A stretch of DNA of 64,000 bases, taken from NCBI RefSeq assembly GCF_026625865.1, contig NZ_CP113067.1:3286001-3350000 (forward strand). Reading direction: 5' to 3'. The DNA comes from Microbacterium sp. SL75. Lineage in GTDB: Bacteria > Actinomycetota > Actinomycetes > Actinomycetales > Microbacteriaceae. The notes under the pieces are model-generated. The model searched no databases. It was given only the letters and a program-made list of their open reading frames with translations, and had not been told where the DNA came from. The translations under genes were made by a program, and so were the position numbers. This document shows positions 45,344 to 52,786 of this stretch, piece after piece; positions within the stretch are counted from its first letter, which is position 1, and every line of letters begins with the position of its first letter.

Positions 45344-45990
45344 CGGGGAACCGCCGCCACGGCGCCGGCGAGCGCCCGCGACGCCTGGTCGGCGGTGGTG
45401 ACGACGCCGCAGCGGCGGGCGACGTACGACAGCGCCATCTCGTGGTCGTCCCGCGAGAAGTCGGCGACGGCGTCGGCGACGAGGAACGCCTGCCGGTCGC
45501 CCATGAACGCGCTCGCCGCGGTCATGAGGCACCCGATGTGCGCGTACACGCCGGTGATGATGATCTGGTCGCGGCCGAGGTCGGCGAGCAGGTCTTCGAG
45601 GCCCGAGCGGACGAACGCGTCGTACCGCCACTTGGTGAGGCGGTGGTCATGCGCGCGCGGTTCGAGTTCGGCGACGATGCGCTCGCCGTCGCCGCTCGGC
45701 ACGCCGGCGCCCCAGAGGTCGAGCTGCAGCCCGCGTTCGATCGGTGACTGCCCGCCGGGCTGGGCCGTATAGACGACGGGAACGCCCGCGGCGTCGGCGA
45801 CCTCGCGCAGGCTCTGGATCGCCGTGACCGCGGGGGCGAAGGGCTCGGCGCCGCGCACGAACGCGCCGGCGAAGTGCTCCTGCATGTCGTGCACGAGCAG
45901 CACGCTGCGCTCCGGATCGATGCGCCAGTCCAGCGTCGACGCGGGGATCTCGGTCGGCGCGGTGTAGGGCCGGATGCGGGGAAGAGCCAT
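45340..45990 (-). CDS. Isochorismatase (EntB N-terminal type, no carrier domain)
   Basis: 216 residues from ATG 45990; GAGAGGG lies upstream, and an earlier start would run into the iron box. Isochorismatase motifs: LLVHDMQEHFAGAF with the catalytic Asp, LTKWRYDAF with the Lys, and TGVYAHIGCLMTA. It hydrolyses isochorismate to 2,3-dihydro-2,3-dihydroxybenzoate and pyruvate. Unlike E. coli EntB it has no C-terminal aryl carrier domain; that domain is found instead at the N-terminus of the NRPS at 33291-36668. It is the first gene of the entB-monooxygenase-entA-entC operon. Confidence 0.94.
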   Translation of the reverse strand: MALPRIRPYTAPTEIPASTLDWRIDPERSVLLVHDMQEHFAGAFVRGAEPFAPAVTAIQSLREVADAAGVPVVYTAQPGGQSPIERGLQLDLWGAGVPSGDGERIVAELEPRAHDHRLTKWRYDAFVRSGLEDLLADLGRDQIIITGVYAHIGCLMTAASAFMGDRQAFLVADAVADFSRDDHEMALSYVARRCGVVTTADQASRALAGAVAAVPR

Positions 45991-46095
45991 GGGCACCCTC
46001 TCGTCTCGGGTCGGCTGCGGTCGGTGCAGCTGGGGGGACGGCCCTCCGATCGGGGGCCGGGGCGGCTCGTCGATGCGAGCCGGCGCCCGAGTAAG

Positions 46096-46114
46096 TAAAG
46101 TTAGGCTAACCAAA
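46096..46114. promoter_or_regulatory. DtxR/IdeR iron box 2
   Basis: TAAAGTTAGGCTAACCAAA matches 16 of 19 positions of the iron-box consensus. It lies between the divergent isochorismatase and FecCD permease genes. On the minus strand a perfect TTGACA (46123-46118) lies just upstream of it, so the box covers the promoter spacer of the biosynthetic operon; repression by an iron-loaded DtxR-family protein is the expected mechanism. Confidence 0.9.
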
Positions 46115-46152
46115 CTTTGTCAAGCATGCCCCGGTCGAGAGGACCCCGCGAC

Positions 46153-47193
46153 GTGACGCTCTTCCGCGTGCCCGAACGACGGGATGTCGGGATGCCGCGC
46201 CTGCAGCGCCGACGCCGGGCGGCGATCCCGCTGCTCGGCGCGATGCTGCTCGTCGCCGTGGCACTGAGCCTGGCTCTGGGGGGTCGGGAGATCTCCTTCC
46301 CGTCCCTGATGGACGCCGTCTTTTCGCCGAGCACCTCCGACCAATCCGCCGTGGTGTGGGGACTCCGTGCGCCGCGCACCGCGGTCGGAATCCTCGCCGG
46401 GGCTGGTTTCGCCGTCGCGGGAGCCCTCATCCAGGCCGTCTCGCGCAACCCGCTCGCCGAGCCCGGGATCGTCGGGGTGAGCGCCGGCGCCGGTTTCGCC
46501 GTCACGGTCGCCGCCGCGGCGTGGGGCGTCGCCTCGCCCTCCGCCGTGGCGGGCGTGGCCTTCGCGGGAGCACTGGTCACCACGGCCGTCGTCCTGGCGA
46601 TCGGGCGCACCGGCCGCCCGGGAGGCTCGGCGCGCATGCTGCTGGCCGGGGTCGCGATCGCGGCGATCCTCGGCGGCCTGTCGACGGGCATCGCCCTACG
46701 CGACACCTCGGCTTTCACCGCCGTGCGCAACTGGGCGCTCGGCTCGATCGTGGCGACGGGCTACGACCAGGCGCAGGTCATGGGCCTCGTCATCGCGGCC
46801 GGGGTGGTGCTGGCGTTCGTGTGCGCCCCGGGGCTCAACGCTCTCGCCCTCGGCGACGAACTCGCCACCTCGCTCGGCACCCGCGCGGCATGGGTCCGCG
46901 GCGCCGGCGTCGTCGCGATCGCCCTGACCGCCGGTGGGGCGACGGCTCTCACCGGCGGGATCGTCTTCCTGGGCCTCATGGTGCCGCACGCGATGCGCTG
47001 GATCGTCGGCCCCGACCAGCGGTGGATCCTGGCGACATCGCTGCTGGCCGGACCCGCGCTCGTGCTCGTCGCCGACGTCATCGGGCGTCTCGTCGCCGCA
47101 CCCGGGGAGATCCCCGTGGGCGTGGTCGTCGCGGTCGTCGGGGCGCCGGTGCTCATCGCGATGGTCCGCCGCCGGGAGGTGAGCGGACTGTGA
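46153..47193 (+). CDS. Iron-siderophore ABC permease (FecCD family), first subunit
   Basis: 346 residues from GTG 46153, chosen because GAGAGGA lies 10 bases upstream; ATG 46126 is an alternative but is only 12 bases from the iron box. About nine to ten membrane helices; FecCD signatures include LRAPRTAVGILAGAGFAVAG, SRNPLAEPGIVGVSAGAGF and GGIVFLGLMVPHAMRWIVGPD. It forms the membrane channel with the second FecCD protein downstream and should import the ferric siderophore bound by the lipoprotein at 40114-41127. Its stop region is the unit of a 62-bp triplication. Confidence 0.92.
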   Translation: MTLFRVPERRDVGMPRLQRRRRAAIPLLGAMLLVAVALSLALGGREISFPSLMDAVFSPSTSDQSAVVWGLRAPRTAVGILAGAGFAVAGALIQAVSRNPLAEPGIVGVSAGAGFAVTVAAAAWGVASPSAVAGVAFAGALVTTAVVLAIGRTGRPGGSARMLLAGVAIAAILGGLSTGIALRDTSAFTAVRNWALGSIVATGYDQAQVMGLVIAAGVVLAFVCAPGLNALALGDELATSLGTRAAWVRGAGVVAIALTAGGATALTGGIVFLGLMVPHAMRWIVGPDQRWILATSLLAGPALVLVADVIGRLVAAPGEIPVGVVVAVVGAPVLIAMVRRREVSGL

Positions 47194-47255
47194 ACGCGAT
47201 CGCCACGCCGCCCCCCATCATGACGCTCCGCCGCCGGGAGGTGAGCGGACTGTGA
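47190..47255 (+). CDS. Micro-ORF 1 (21 codons) between the permease genes
   Basis: GTG 47190 overlaps the stop of the first permease gene (GTGA); the ORF ends in TGA at 47253-47255, which overlaps the GTG of the next micro-ORF. Product VNAIATPPPIMTLRRREVSGL. The last eight residues copy the C-terminus of the permease (RRREVSGL). It arises from the 62-bp triplication. It probably relays ribosomes to the second permease gene; a function for the peptide is not implied. Confidence 0.4.
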   Translation: MNAIATPPPIMTLRRREVSGL

Positions 47256-47317
47256 ACGCGGTCGCCGCGCCGTCCCCCATCATGACGCTCCGCCGTCGGG
47301 AGGTGAGCGGACTGTGA
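47252..47317 (+). CDS. Micro-ORF 2 (21 codons) between the permease genes
   Basis: Second copy of the preceding micro-ORF, with GTGA overlaps on both sides; product VNAVAAPSPIMTLRRREVSGL. Three of 21 residues differ from micro-ORF 1 (I to V, T to A, P to S). The stop at 47315-47317 overlaps the GTG start of the second permease at 47314. Confidence 0.4.
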   Translation: MNAVAAPSPIMTLRRREVSGL

Positions 47318-48381
47318 CGCTCGCTCCCCCGCCGTCCTCACGCGAGGGCGAGCCGACCGCCGCCCCCGCCGCACGGCATCCCGCCATCCGGCCCCGCGGC
47401 GCACGGCGCCGTGTCGTGGTGGTCACGACCGCGCTGTTCCTCGCCGCCGTCGTGCTCGCGGTCCTGTCCCTGACGCTCGGGAAGTACCCCATCGCTCCCG
47501 ACCGCCTCCTCGCGGTGGCCCTGGGTGCCGGCAGCGATTTCGAACGACTCGTGCTCGTCGAGTGGCGTCTTCCGACGGCGATCGCCGCGGTCGTGTTCGG
47601 CGCCGCCCTGGGACTCGCGGGCGCGATCGTCCAGCGCCTCACCCGCAACCCCCTCGGCTCCCCCGACCTCGTCGGCATCGACGTGGGCGCGTTCACGGGC
47701 GTGGCGATCGCGATGATCCTGCTCGGCGCCAAGGGCTTCTGGTCGGTCGCCGCCGCGGCATCCCTCGGCGGTCTGCTCACGGCCGCGCTCGTGACGGTGC
47801 TCGCGTATCGGGGCGGGCTGTCGACGTTCCGCCTCATCGTCGTCGGCATCGCGGTGGCCGCGGCGCTCGGGTCCATCAACGCCTACCTCCTTACCCGCGC
47901 CGACGTGGGCGACGCGATGTCGGTCGGTCTCTGGGGCGCAGGCTCGCTCGACCGGGTGTCGTGGCAGAGCCTCGGGCCGAGCGCGGCCATCCTCGCGCTC
48001 GTCGCCGTCGCGGCGCTGCTCACCACCCGGTCGCTGCGCAGCCTCGATCTCGGCGACGACGTCGCCACCGCTCACGGCGTCGCGGTCGTGCGTTTGCGTC
48101 TGACGCTGGTCGCTCTCGCCGTCGTCTTGACCGCGGTCGTGACCGCCAACACCGGTCCGCTCGCGTTCGTCGCACTCGCGGCTCCCCACGTCGCCCGGCG
48201 CCTCGCTCCCGGCACGGGGCTCATCCCGGCGATCGGCGCCGGGGCGTTCCTCCTCGCCTCCGCGCAGCTCGTCGCGCTCGTGCTGCGTCTCGCGGGTATC
48301 GCTGCTCCCGTGGGTCTGGTCACCCTCTCGCTCGGCGGCGCGTACCTGCTGACGCTGCTCGTGGGTGTGCGGCGGCGGTGA
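47314..48381 (+). CDS. Iron-siderophore ABC permease (FecCD family), second subunit
   Basis: 355 residues from GTG 47314. A 40-residue basic, Pro/Ala-rich N-terminus precedes about nine membrane helices. FecCD signatures: VEWRLPTAIAAVVFGAALGLAGAIVQ, TRNPLGSPDLVGIDVGAFTG and GPLAFVALAAPHVARRL. With the first permease it forms the heterodimeric import channel. No ABC ATPase gene follows, although FecE-type ATPases usually close such operons; the transporter must borrow one from elsewhere. Translation is probably coupled to the upstream micro-ORF. Confidence 0.92.
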   Translation: MTLAPPPSSREGEPTAAPAARHPAIRPRGARRRVVVVTTALFLAAVVLAVLSLTLGKYPIAPDRLLAVALGAGSDFERLVLVEWRLPTAIAAVVFGAALGLAGAIVQRLTRNPLGSPDLVGIDVGAFTGVAIAMILLGAKGFWSVAAAASLGGLLTAALVTVLAYRGGLSTFRLIVVGIAVAAALGSINAYLLTRADVGDAMSVGLWGAGSLDRVSWQSLGPSAAILALVAVAALLTTRSLRSLDLGDDVATAHGVAVVRLRLTLVALAVVLTAVVTANTGPLAFVALAAPHVARRLAPGTGLIPAIGAGAFLLASAQLVALVLRLAGIAAPVGLVTLSLGGAYLLTLLVGVRRR

Positions 48382-48582
48382 GCGGCGGGACGACGGGTCG
48401 AGACGCCGCCCTGTGCGTGCGCGCGTGCACCGACGCTCTCGGCGCACGGCCGGAGCTGCTCGACGACCGCGGCCACGACCCGTGGACGGGCGCAGCCCGC
48501 GGCGTTTCGTCGGGCGGTCACGCCGTGGTTGACCGACCTCCCGCGGAGACGGCGGCCCGCGGAGTCGGCCGCCGCGTATCGT

Positions 48583-49389
48583 TCAGCGCCGCCCGCGCCC
48601 CAGCTCCCACAGAGCCACCGCGCTCGCCGCGGCGACGTTGAGAGAGTCCACTCCCCCGGCCATCGGGATCGTCACCACGGTGTCGGCCGCGTCCAGCGCG
48701 CGACGCGACAGCCCGTCGCCCTCGGCCCCCATCAGCAGGGCGACGCGCTCGTGCCCCGCCGCCGAGAAGTCGTCGAGGGTGACCGCATCGTCCGACAGCG
48801 CGAGGGCCGCGAGATGCAGCCCCGCATCGTGCAGCAGGGGGGCGGCCTCCGACCATTCGGGCAGTCGCGTCCACGGCACCTGGAACACCGTGCCCATGCT
48901 CACGCGCACACTCCGGCGGTACAGCGGGTCGGCGCAGCGGGGCGTGACGAGCACGGCATCCGCACCGAGGGCCGCCGCCGAACGGAAAGCCGCCCCGATA
49001 TTCGTATGGTCGACGATGTCCTCGAGCACGACGACGAGCCGCGCGTCTCTCACGACCTCTTCGACGGATGCCAGCGCCGGACGATGCATGGACGCCAAGA
49101 GCCCCCGATGCACGGTGTACCCCGTCACCTGCTCGGCGATCTCGGCCGCGACGACGTAGATCTCGGCATCCTCTCCGACGAGGGCGAGGGCGTCGGCGAG
49201 GAACTTGTCCTGCACGAGCACGGAGCGCGGACGGTGCCCCGCGCGGAGGGCGCGGTCGAGCACCTTCAAGGACTCGGCGATGTAGAGCCCGCCCGCGGGC
49301 TCGGTCACCCGGCGCAGCGACACATCGGTGAGGTCGCGGTAGTCGGCGAGGCGCGGGTCGTCGGCGGAGTCGAGAGGGATGACGGGCAT
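48583..49389 (-). CDS. TrmH/SpoU family RNA 2'-O-methyltransferase
   Basis: 268 residues from ATG 49389 (MPVIPLDSADDPRLADYRDL). An N-terminal RNA-binding substrate domain (YIAESLKVLDRALRAGHRP) precedes the SPOUT knot: VVVLEDIVDHTNIGAAFRSAAALG (motif 1 N and R), LLMGAEGDGLSRRAL (motif 2) and IPMAGGVDSLNVAAASAVALWE (motif 3). It should methylate a ribose 2'-OH in rRNA or tRNA; the target nucleotide is unknown. It converges on the second permease gene; the 201-base gap shows no clear terminator. Confidence 0.92.
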   Translation of the reverse strand: MPVIPLDSADDPRLADYRDLTDVSLRRVTEPAGGLYIAESLKVLDRALRAGHRPRSVLVQDKFLADALALVGEDAEIYVVAAEIAEQVTGYTVHRGLLASMHRPALASVEEVVRDARLVVVLEDIVDHTNIGAAFRSAAALGADAVLVTPRCADPLYRRSVRVSMGTVFQVPWTRLPEWSEAAPLLHDAGLHLAALALSDDAVTLDDFSAAGHERVALLMGAEGDGLSRRALDAADTVVTIPMAGGVDSLNVAAASAVALWELGRGRR

Positions 49390-49541
49390 CGTCCCATCGT
49401 GCCAGCCGAGCCGCGCTCCGGCCGCGCGCGCCCCCGCCGAGTGTCCACGACACACCGCGACCCCGCGGGCCGTGGCGGCGTGTCGTGGGCACTCGACCGG
49501 CGAGCAGGGCTCGCCGCGGGATGGACGCGACCGCGCCCGCC

Positions 49542-50744
49542 TCACGCGACGTGCAGCACACTCCCGCCCGCGACCACGAGCATCCGCTCGGGCACGCGCA
49601 CCAGAGCGTCGAGGGGGTTCTCGGCCTCGACGAGCACGATGTCGGCGCGCGCGCCCTCGACGAGGTCGTGCACCTCGCGCCCCACGGCCCAGGCGCCCGC
49701 GCTGGTCGCCAGCCGCATCACGCGCAGCAGGTCTTCGTCACGTGCGAGGCCCGCCGCGCGGGCGTACTGCCACGCGATACCCAGGGTGTCACCGGTGCCG
49801 TAGGGGCTCCACAGATCCCGGATGCCGTCGGTGCCGAACGCGAAGCGCACGCCGGCCGCGTCGAGCTCGGCGAGGGGCAGCTGCGGCACGCGGAGCGGGG
49901 CGACCGTGGTCATCGTGACCCCGACCTCGGCCATGGCCGCGAGCAGGTCGCGGCGACGCGCCGGGTCGAGCTGCGCGACGGCGAAGCCGTGGGCGACGTT
50001 CACGCGGCCCGCGAGCCCGAGACGCGCGGCGCGGTCCACGAGCAGCTCGATCTGGAACGCGCCGAGCTCGGCGGGGTCATGCAGGTGGATGTCGATTCCC
50101 GCGCCCGTGTCGGCGGCGAGCTCGGCGATCGCGTCGATCTGCCCCACCGGGTCGCGGTCGATGGTGGCGGGGTCCAGCCCGCCGATCCACTCGACGCTTG
50201 GGCGGGTCGCTGCCTCGCGGAGAAGGTCGAGGACACCGGGGCGACGGAGGACTCCGTCCTGCGGGAAGGCGACGATGCGCACGTCGAGCGCCCCCTGATA
50301 GGCGGCGGCGGCTTCGTCGACCGCGTCGATGCCGCGCAGGCCGAGCTCGGCGTCGACGTCGACGTGGGTGCGGATCGCGGTGGTGCCGTGGCGGACGAGC
50401 TCGCGCAGCACGTACGCGGAGCGCTCGAGAGAGGGGATGCCGAGGCGATCGCGCTCGGCGCGTTCGTGCCGGATGCGCCCCTCGGTGCTCCCCTCACCGC
50501 CGTAGGACTGCCAGGGCAGTCCCCACCACGACTTGTCGAGGTGGGCGTGGGCGTTCACGAGGCCCGGCAGCGCCAGCAGACCCCGTCCATCGAACTCGCG
50601 CACCCCGATCGGGGCGGTCCCGGCGGGGGTGATCGCGGTGATGACCCCGTCGGCCATCGCGATGTCGACGGGATCGCCGCCCCAGGGCCGCACACGGCGG
50701 AGGCAGGTGATCTCGAGCATGGCGGGTGGGGGGAGAGCGCTCAT
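49542..50744 (-). CDS. Amidohydrolase family protein (cytosine deaminase-like)
   Basis: 400 residues from ATG 50744, where GGAGGG is very close; a second in-frame ATG at 50720 (MLEITCL) has no SD. Metal-dependent hydrolase features: LPGLVNAHAHLDKSWWG (HxH of strand 1), TTAIRTHVDVD, GIDIHLHDPAEL, NVAHGFAVA and FGTDGIRDLWSPYG with the catalytic Asp. The HAHLDK and the FGTDGIRDLW motifs are like those of cytosine/isocytosine deaminases (CodA group). The exact substrate, a pyrimidine, triazine or other amide, is uncertain. Single gene, divergent from the sirtuin gene. Confidence 0.87.
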   Translation of the reverse strand: MSALPPPAMLEITCLRRVRPWGGDPVDIAMADGVITAITPAGTAPIGVREFDGRGLLALPGLVNAHAHLDKSWWGLPWQSYGGEGSTEGRIRHERAERDRLGIPSLERSAYVLRELVRHGTTAIRTHVDVDAELGLRGIDAVDEAAAAYQGALDVRIVAFPQDGVLRRPGVLDLLREAATRPSVEWIGGLDPATIDRDPVGQIDAIAELAADTGAGIDIHLHDPAELGAFQIELLVDRAARLGLAGRVNVAHGFAVAQLDPARRRDLLAAMAEVGVTMTTVAPLRVPQLPLAELDAAGVRFAFGTDGIRDLWSPYGTGDTLGIAWQYARAAGLARDEDLLRVMRLATSAGAWAVGREVHDLVEGARADIVLVEAENPLDALVRVPERMLVVAGGSVLHVA

Positions 50745-50862
50745 CCCTCCAGTATCGACGCCACAGGCCCGCGGCCACCGGGGGTGTGCCCGCTGCACCG
50801 CGTCCGGTACGCGCGGACCGGACGCGGTGCCCCGCCGTAGACTCGACGACACGGAGGTGTGC

Positions 50863-51711
50863 ATGACCGACACGACGGAGGAGACCGAGTTCTCGGCATC
50901 CATCGATCGCGCCGTCGACGTGCTCGCTGGCCGCAAGATCGCCGTGCTGACGGGCGCGGGCGTGTCGACCGACTCGGGGATCCCCGACTACCGGGGCAAG
51001 GGTGCACCCACGCGCACGCCCATGACGGCGCAGCAGTTCCTCTCGAGCGCCGACGCCCGTCGCCGCTACTGGGTGGGCAGCCACCTGGGCTGGAAGGTGT
51101 TCGCGGCCGCGCAGCCGAACGACGGCCATCGCGCCCTCGCCGATCTCGAGTCCGCGGGAGTCGCCAACGGCGTCGTCACCCAGAACGTCGACGGTCTGCA
51201 CGTGCGCGCGGGCAGCGGCCGGGTGGTCGAGCTGCACGGCACGATGCGCCGGGTCGGCTGCCTCCAGTGCGGGCAGGTGTTCGACCGCAGCGATCTGGCC
51301 GAGCGCGTCGAAGCCGACAACCCCTGGATCACGCTGCCCGAGAACGTCGAGCTCGGCCCCGACGGCGACGTGACCCCGGCTTCGGCCGACGGGTTCGTCG
51401 TCCCGGTGTGCTCGGTGTGCGAGGGCACGCTCAAGCCCGACGTCGTGTTCTTCGGCGAATACATCCCGGTCGAGAAGTTCCGCGAGGCCGAGCAGCTCGT
51501 CCACGCGAGCGAGGCTCTGGTCATCGCCGGTTCGTCGCTCGTGGTCAACTCCGGCATCCGACTGGTCGAGCGGGCGCGGCGCAGGCGCCTCCCGGTGGTC
51601 ATCGTCAACCGCGGCGAGACCCGCGCCGACCAGCGCGCGGCGGTCAAGATCGACGGCGGCACGACGCACGTGCTGCGCGCTCTCGCCGACCGACTGCCGG
51701 CCCTGCTCTGA
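50863..51711 (+). CDS. NAD-dependent protein deacetylase (Sir2 family)
   Basis: 282 residues from ATG 50863 with CGGAGG upstream. Sirtuin motifs: AVLTGAGVSTDSGIPDYRG near residues 27-45, VVTQNVDGLHVRAG with the catalytic-loop Asn/Asp, ELHGTMRRVGCLQCG with the general-base His, a zinc site formed by CLQC and CSVC pairs, GSSLVVNSG and IVNRGET near the end. It removes acyl groups from lysine using NAD+. Some bacterial sirtuins act on acyl-CoA synthetases; two adenylate-forming ligases are in the window, but no link is shown by the sequence. Confidence 0.95.
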   Translation: MTDTTEETEFSASIDRAVDVLAGRKIAVLTGAGVSTDSGIPDYRGKGAPTRTPMTAQQFLSSADARRRYWVGSHLGWKVFAAAQPNDGHRALADLESAGVANGVVTQNVDGLHVRAGSGRVVELHGTMRRVGCLQCGQVFDRSDLAERVEADNPWITLPENVELGPDGDVTPASADGFVVPVCSVCEGTLKPDVVFFGEYIPVEKFREAEQLVHASEALVIAGSSLVVNSGIRLVERARRRRLPVVIVNRGETRADQRAAVKIDGGTTHVLRALADRLPALL

Positions 51712-51838
51712 GACCCGGCTCCTCTCGCGCGGCGAACTGCCAGGCGAACGGCGACGCTGTGATCGCGCGACGACTCCGCGGCCGCATGCGCCCGCGGGGA
51801 GGGGCGGCCCGCGCCATCCGGTGCCGCGCCCACCGCCG

Positions 51839-52678
51839 TCACCGCTCCCGCGTGAAGCCCACCACTCCGCCGTCGAGGAACGCCCGGTGCGCCCCGCGCA
51901 CGGTCATGCCGGTGAGACGCTCGATCGCGGAGGTCGCCCCGGGGCGCAGCTCGTCGTGGCGTCGCACGAAGACCTCGTGGGCGCGGGGCGCGTTCCACCC
52001 CGCGGGCAGCAGGTCGGCCGGCAAGTCGGGATCGGTGAAGGGGAAGCGGCGGTAGTCGTCGGTGAGGCGCACGCGGGCCACCAGGGCATCGTCGTCGGTC
52101 CCGCCGTCGGCCGGGCTGTCGTGCCGCGCCACGAACGTGCCGTACAGCGCGTCGAGCGCGTCGAGGTCCCACCCGCGCGCGGCGATCGATCGGTCGTGGT
52201 CGAGGTCGCCGCTGCGGCTGAGGAACACGTCGGAGCTCACGCCGTTGGTCTCCATCAGGTCGCGCGCTGCGGCCATGCGGTCGCCGGGTGCGACCCAGAT
52301 CGCGGGCTGCAGCTGCCCGAAGCCCAGCCAGGTGAGCTGTTTGCGCACCTCGTCGCGGGCCGAGCGGTCGCCCGCGCGCGTCGCGATGAGCGTCCACTGG
52401 CCGCCCCACTCGCCCGACACGTGACGGAAGATGCGTTCGCGTCCCTCGTCGAGCAGCTGCCAGGCCTTGGGCGAGAGCACGTAGGTGGTCAAACGACCGT
52501 CACGGCGGGTCTCGAACCATCCCTCGGCCCGCAGGCGCGACATCACCACGCGGGTGGTGGCCGGTTCGACCTCGAAGAGCTGGAGCACGTCGCTGAGTCC
52601 GCGCAGCGGAGCCTCCCCGTCGCCGCAGTAGCGGAAGTAGTCTCCGAAGAGCGTGAAGACGAGAGAGCGGGGGCGCAT
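51839..52678 (-). CDS. PaaX family transcriptional regulator
   Basis: 279 residues. PaaX-type: N-terminal winged helix (MRPRSLVFTLFGDYFRYCG, ATTRVVMSRLRAEGWFET), a central Cas2-like domain (WTLIATRAGDRSARDEVRK), and a C-terminal domain ending with a basic tail. PaaX repressors of Proteobacteria respond to phenylacetyl-CoA; here the gene is divergent from the flavin hydroxylase/aryl-AMP ligase operon, so control of that operon with an aryl-CoA effector is a reasonable inference. A CGTTAC-N11-GTAACG inverted repeat lies just before its own ATG. Confidence 0.9.
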   Translation of the reverse strand: MRPRSLVFTLFGDYFRYCGDGEAPLRGLSDVLQLFEVEPATTRVVMSRLRAEGWFETRRDGRLTTYVLSPKAWQLLDEGRERIFRHVSGEWGGQWTLIATRAGDRSARDEVRKQLTWLGFGQLQPAIWVAPGDRMAAARDLMETNGVSSDVFLSRSGDLDHDRSIAARGWDLDALDALYGTFVARHDSPADGGTDDDALVARVRLTDDYRRFPFTDPDLPADLLPAGWNAPRAHEVFVRRHDELRPGATSAIERLTGMTVRGAHRAFLDGGVVGFTRER

Positions 52679-52685
52679 GCGAGAA

Positions 52686-52750
52686 CGTTACCCGACCATC
52701 ATGTAACGCAGCTATGGCGCAGAACGCGTTTATGTTGCATACTCGTTGCG
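52686..52750. promoter_or_regulatory. Divergent control region with inverted repeat
   Basis: CGTTAC (52686-52691) and GTAACG (52703-52708) form an 11-base-spaced inverted repeat, a candidate PaaX operator. GTTGCAT (52734-52740) and CGTTGCG (52744-52750) follow towards the hydroxylase gene; the same two words appear in the gentisate dioxygenase promoter region at 59777-59800. Confidence 0.5.
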
Positions 52751-52786
52751 TCGTGACGGTTCGACATTCTCAGCGAGGAGGCTGAC

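Larger units (their letters stand above)
47174..47317 (+). repeat. 62-bp tandem triplication at the permease gene junction
   Basis: The sequence GGGAGGTGAGCGGACTGTGA starts at 47174, 47236 and 47298, each time 62 bp apart; the whole unit differs at only a few positions between copies. It contains an SD-like GGGAGGTGAG and the GTGA stop/start overlap. Without the two extra copies the first permease stop would overlap the second permease start directly. Confidence 0.95.

Noticed and set aside
45991..46113. Longer isochorismatase start (MVSLTLLTRAP...)
   Set aside because: It would place the start codon within the iron box and promoter; homologues begin near MALPRIRPYTAP and an SD precedes ATG 45990.
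48378..48641. Possible 87-codon ORF overlapping the second permease stop (GTGA)
   Set aside because: It runs into the methyltransferase gene on the opposite strand and has no recognisable domain; composition after residue 50 is like shadow frames. It might be a remnant but cannot be supported.
52729..52745. Copy of the palindromic intergenic repeat before the hydroxylase gene
   Set aside because: Only GCGTTTATG is shared, without the second arm; likely chance or a part of the promoter.
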